Part shown: positions 62,197 through 64,000 of the stretch, piece after piece
Position numbering within the stretch: the first letter of the stretch is position 1
How the letters are laid out: each line of letters starts with the position of its first letter
Assembly (NCBI GenBank): GCA_039028975.1
Contig: JBCCHB010000012.1
Span: forward strand, 62,001-126,000
Reading direction: 5' to 3'
Origin: JAHBNG01 sp039028975
GTDB lineage: Bacteria; Chloroflexota; Anaerolineae; Caldilineales; Caldilineaceae
Length of the DNA: 64,000 nucleotides
The notes under the pieces: model-generated
The model's input: the letters and a program-made list of their open reading frames with translations, nothing else
What the model was told of the DNA's origin: nothing
Databases searched by the model: none
Made by a program: the position numbers and the translations under genes

Positions 62197-63540
62197 CTAT
62201 TCATAATCAGCCAAGTTTGCCAAGATCTCATCAACTTTTGGAGCCATTCGCTCAAAGGCTTCTGCCGCAGTGGCGTTGCCGTTCCAAACTTCACCCAGCT
62301 CCTGCTTCCAGAGTGCATCCCACTCTGCGTACATGGGGTGGATGGGATCGTACATAGAGTAGAGATTTTCCTTACCGGCCAAGAATGCACCTTTATTGGA
62401 GCCTTCCAAACCTTCTGGGCTAAGGAATGCGTCTGATTCTTGGAATTCGGTGACGACAGGTGTCATCTGTTGCAGATCAAGCAGCAGATCAACACCGAGA
62501 GAATCCGGGCCAGCCAAAAACTTGATAAATTCCCACGCTGCTTCGGGATGTTCGGATGTGGCACTGGCTGCAAAACAGCTACCATCGGCTCGGTTTACCG
62601 GAGCAGCTCCTAAGGGCAGCGGTGCAAAGTCAAAACCAAATTCAGCATTGGCCAAATAACGCGGCACACGCCAGTGACCGACGATATTCATCGCAGCCTT
62701 GCCAGCTACAAACATGTCGCTGATGTCAGCACGCTGTTCAGCAGTTGGCATGACTCCGTGGACATTGATGAGATCGGCTAGCCATTGCACAGCGGCCACA
62801 GTACCCTCATCGCCTCCAAGGAATGCGGTTGGGTTGCGAATGTCATCATAGAGAGCATGACCTGTCTGCGACCAAACGACCATCGGCCAATAGCTGGTGA
62901 AGACTTCTACGCCAAACTGATCGGTTTGACCATCGCCGTCTTCATCAGCAGTAAGTGCTTGTGCCGTTGCCAAGAAATCGTCCCAAGTCCAGCCTGCTTC
63001 TGGGTAGGCAACACCAGCTGCATCAAAGAGGTCTTTATTGTAAAAGACAACCAGCGCTGCTGTGTCAATGGGTAGACAATATTGGCTTCCTTCTTGCTGA
63101 TAGAGGGCAAGAATATTTTGGTCATACTTTCCCATATCCAGGCCATCACCAGCAATGTAATCGTCTAGCGGAAGCATAGCACCCTTGGAGGCCAGGGCAT
63201 AGGCAATATGTGTAGCTGGGTAGAAGACATCCGGCGCAAGGCCACCAGCAATGGTCGTTTGCAGCTTCTGATAATATTCGCTGCTGCTGCCGATATTCTC
63301 GAATTCGACCTTAATGTTCGGGTTTTGCTCTTCAAAAGCCTCGATGACGGGCATGGCCACGTTATCAACGCGAGTCTGATCCCAACGCATAAACCATTTG
63401 ATAGTGACGACTTCATCACCGCCATTCGCTGCGCCACCGCCATCTGCTGGCGCACCCGCAGGCACACACGCTGCGGCAACCAGCGTTAAAATGGAGGCAA
63501 GCCCTATCAAGACCAACCGACTACGTAATTTTGCAAGCAT
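62197..63540 (-). CDS. Extracellular sugar-binding lipoprotein of a second ABC transporter
   Basis: 447 residues. A Sec lipoprotein signal (LRSRLVLIGLASILTLVAAAC) differs from the Tat signal of the other binding protein in the window. The mature chain is a family 1 solute-binding protein: VIEAFEEQNPNIKVEFENIGSSS-type start, GGLAPDVFYP, PLDDYIAG and YCLPIDTAALVVFYNKDLFDAAGV. AGGAG lies 7 nt before the ATG. The matching MalG-type permease is just upstream on the same strand. Sugar specificity is not readable; the beta-helix lipoprotein nearby suggests a polysaccharide product. Confidence 0.92.
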   Translation of the reverse strand: MLAKLRSRLVLIGLASILTLVAAACVPAGAPADGGGAANGGDEVVTIKWFMRWDQTRVDNVAMPVIEAFEEQNPNIKVEFENIGSSSEYYQKLQTTIAGGLAPDVFYPATHIAYALASKGAMLPLDDYIAGDGLDMGKYDQNILALYQQEGSQYCLPIDTAALVVFYNKDLFDAAGVAYPEAGWTWDDFLATAQALTADEDGDGQTDQFGVEVFTSYWPMVVWSQTGHALYDDIRNPTAFLGGDEGTVAAVQWLADLINVHGVMPTAEQRADISDMFVAGKAAMNIVGHWRVPRYLANAEFGFDFAPLPLGAAPVNRADGSCFAASATSEHPEAAWEFIKFLAGPDSLGVDLLLDLQQMTPVVTEFQESDAFLSPEGLEGSNKGAFLAGKENLYSMYDPIHPMYAEWDALWKQELGEVWNGNATAAEAFERMAPKVDEILANLADYE

Positions 63541-63621
63541 TGAATTTCTCCTTAAATTAAAAACCGATAGTTAAGTAAAACATATATGTACAACAAAACT
63601 GAAACGAGAAAACATGTTAAG

Positions 63622-63685
63622 GTGGCAAGGTGGCAAGTGGCAAGTGGCAAGTGGCAAGTGGCAAGTGGCAAGTGGCAAGTGGCAA
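63622..63685. repeat. 7-bp tandem repeat (GTGGCAA)n
   Basis: Eight exact GTGGCAA units fill 63630-63685, preceded by one GTGGCAAG at 63622-63629. It is in the 196-bp gap between the permease and binding-protein genes. Such arrays slip easily and would change the length of the intercistronic RNA. Confidence 0.95.
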
Positions 63686-63706
63686 GGCGGCTGAGTATAC
63701 TTCGTT

Positions 63707-63735
63707 CCTGCAACCCTGCAACCCTGCAACCCTGC
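63707..63735. repeat. 8-bp tandem repeat (CCTGCAAC)n
   Basis: CCTGCAAC is repeated three times at 63707, 63715 and 63723, with a partial fourth (CCTGCA) ending at the permease stop codon. It lies 21 bp from the 7-bp array. Confidence 0.9.
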
Positions 63736-63736
63736 A

Positions 63737-64000
63737 TCATCCCTTCGAGCCACCTGCCCCAACTAGCGCAATCCCCCCAAGAAAGTACTTCTGGGCCACG
63801 AAGAAAACGGCCAGCGGTACCAGCATGGCAACTGCTGAGGCGGCCATAAAGAGGTTCCACTCCGTAGCATACTCGCCGCGAAAGGCATTTAGCCCAATCG
63901 GAACCGTATAATTCGCATCGGATGTGAGATAGATCAGCGGGCCAAAGAAGTCGCGCCACGTCGACAGAAACTCAAAGACACCCACCACACCAAGCGCAGG
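63737..64000 (-). CDS. Carbohydrate ABC transporter permease, MalG type (5' part outside window)
   Basis: Only the last 87 residues are inside; the frame stays open to the window edge (reads PALGMVGVFEFLSTWRDFF). LSTWRDFFGPLIYLTSDANYTVPIGLNAF matches the conserved C-terminal region of MalG/UgpE permeases, and the final membrane helix (AMLVPLAVFFVAQKYF) precedes GGIALVGAGGSKG. It forms the inner-membrane channel for the sugar delivered by the binding protein encoded downstream. Confidence 0.9.
   Translation of the reverse strand, partial: PALGVVGVFEFLSTWRDFFGPLIYLTSDANYTVPIGLNAFRGEYATEWNLFMAASAVAMLVPLAVFFVAQKYFLGGIALVGAGGSKG

Noticed and set aside
63622..63735. CRISPR-like array
   Set aside because: Units are 7 and 8 bp without spacers, and no cas genes are present; these are simple tandem repeats.
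1..64000. tRNA, rRNA, prophage or integrase-linked attachment sites
   Set aside because: No T-loop/anticodon arrangements, rRNA segments, integrase or phage structural genes could be recognised on either strand.

Overview
The window looks like chromosomal DNA of a Chloroflexota bacterium, probably of the Anaerolineae/Caldilineae type. This is an inference from style, not from a marker gene. The signs are long Thr/Pro 'TPTxTPT' linkers on membrane kinases, a J-domain protein and a penicillin-binding protein; tandem transmembrane Ser/Thr kinases; sugar ABC transporters without their own ATPase; stand-alone PD-(D/E)XK proteins (Uma2 and DUF3782-like); and a TPR-RecQ fusion. No rRNA, tRNA, CRISPR array, transposase or phage gene was seen. 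About 40 protein genes are supported; the first and last are cut by the window edges.

Layout. 1-3 kb: a methyltransferase diverges from greA-lysS, and greA has a good promoter followed by two terminator-like hairpins. 3.8-6 kb: a J-domain/SH3-like membrane protein with a 141-bp in-frame minisatellite. 6.1-10.8 kb: an N-carbamoyl-amino-acid hydrolase, divergent from an acetolactate-synthase-like ThDP enzyme and a Cys/Met-metabolism PLP enzyme. 11.2-18.8 kb: an FHA/winged-helix regulator divergent from two transmembrane Ser/Thr kinases, then a dihydroorotate-dehydrogenase-like protein and a DUF3782-like nuclease-fold protein. 18.9-27.7 kb (minus strand): a carbohydrate locus with two ABC permeases, a Tat/lipoprotein binding protein, a hexose-6-phosphate mutarotase, an acetylxylan esterase, a CoA-transferase and a membrane metallopeptidase. 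28-38 kb: an adenosine-deaminase family enzyme, an HD phosphohydrolase, a giant M23/glycosidase-like protein with a duplicated domain, an LCP cell-wall ligase and a membrane beta-propeller protein. 38.1-45.7 kb: yigZ-larB-larE-larC-recQ; the lar genes make the nickel-pincer cofactor of lactate-racemase-type enzymes, but no larA is present. 45.8-53.8 kb: an alpha/beta-hydrolase-OsmC fusion, PBP1A and a LacZ-type beta-galactosidase with an inserted helical domain. 54-59.6 kb: a Uma2 protein, an alpha/beta hydrolase, a Cys-rich PD-(D/E)XK nuclease, lexA, a MazG-like protein and recO, i.e. a DNA-repair neighbourhood. 59.7-64 kb: a beta-helix lipoprotein, an aldo/keto reductase and a second sugar ABC system running off the right edge.

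Between the genes lie two families of imperfect palindromic repeats: family A (about 95-130 bp, eight copies) and family B (about 75-80 bp, three copies). There is also one perfect 24-bp inverted repeat and several short tandem arrays near the sugar-transporter genes. The most notable observations are the family A element, an effector-associated-domain-like insert inside LacZ, the FHA/winged-helix regulator facing two kinases, the greA leader, and a lexA promoter carrying three SOS-box-like operators, one of them exactly in the -35/-10 spacer.
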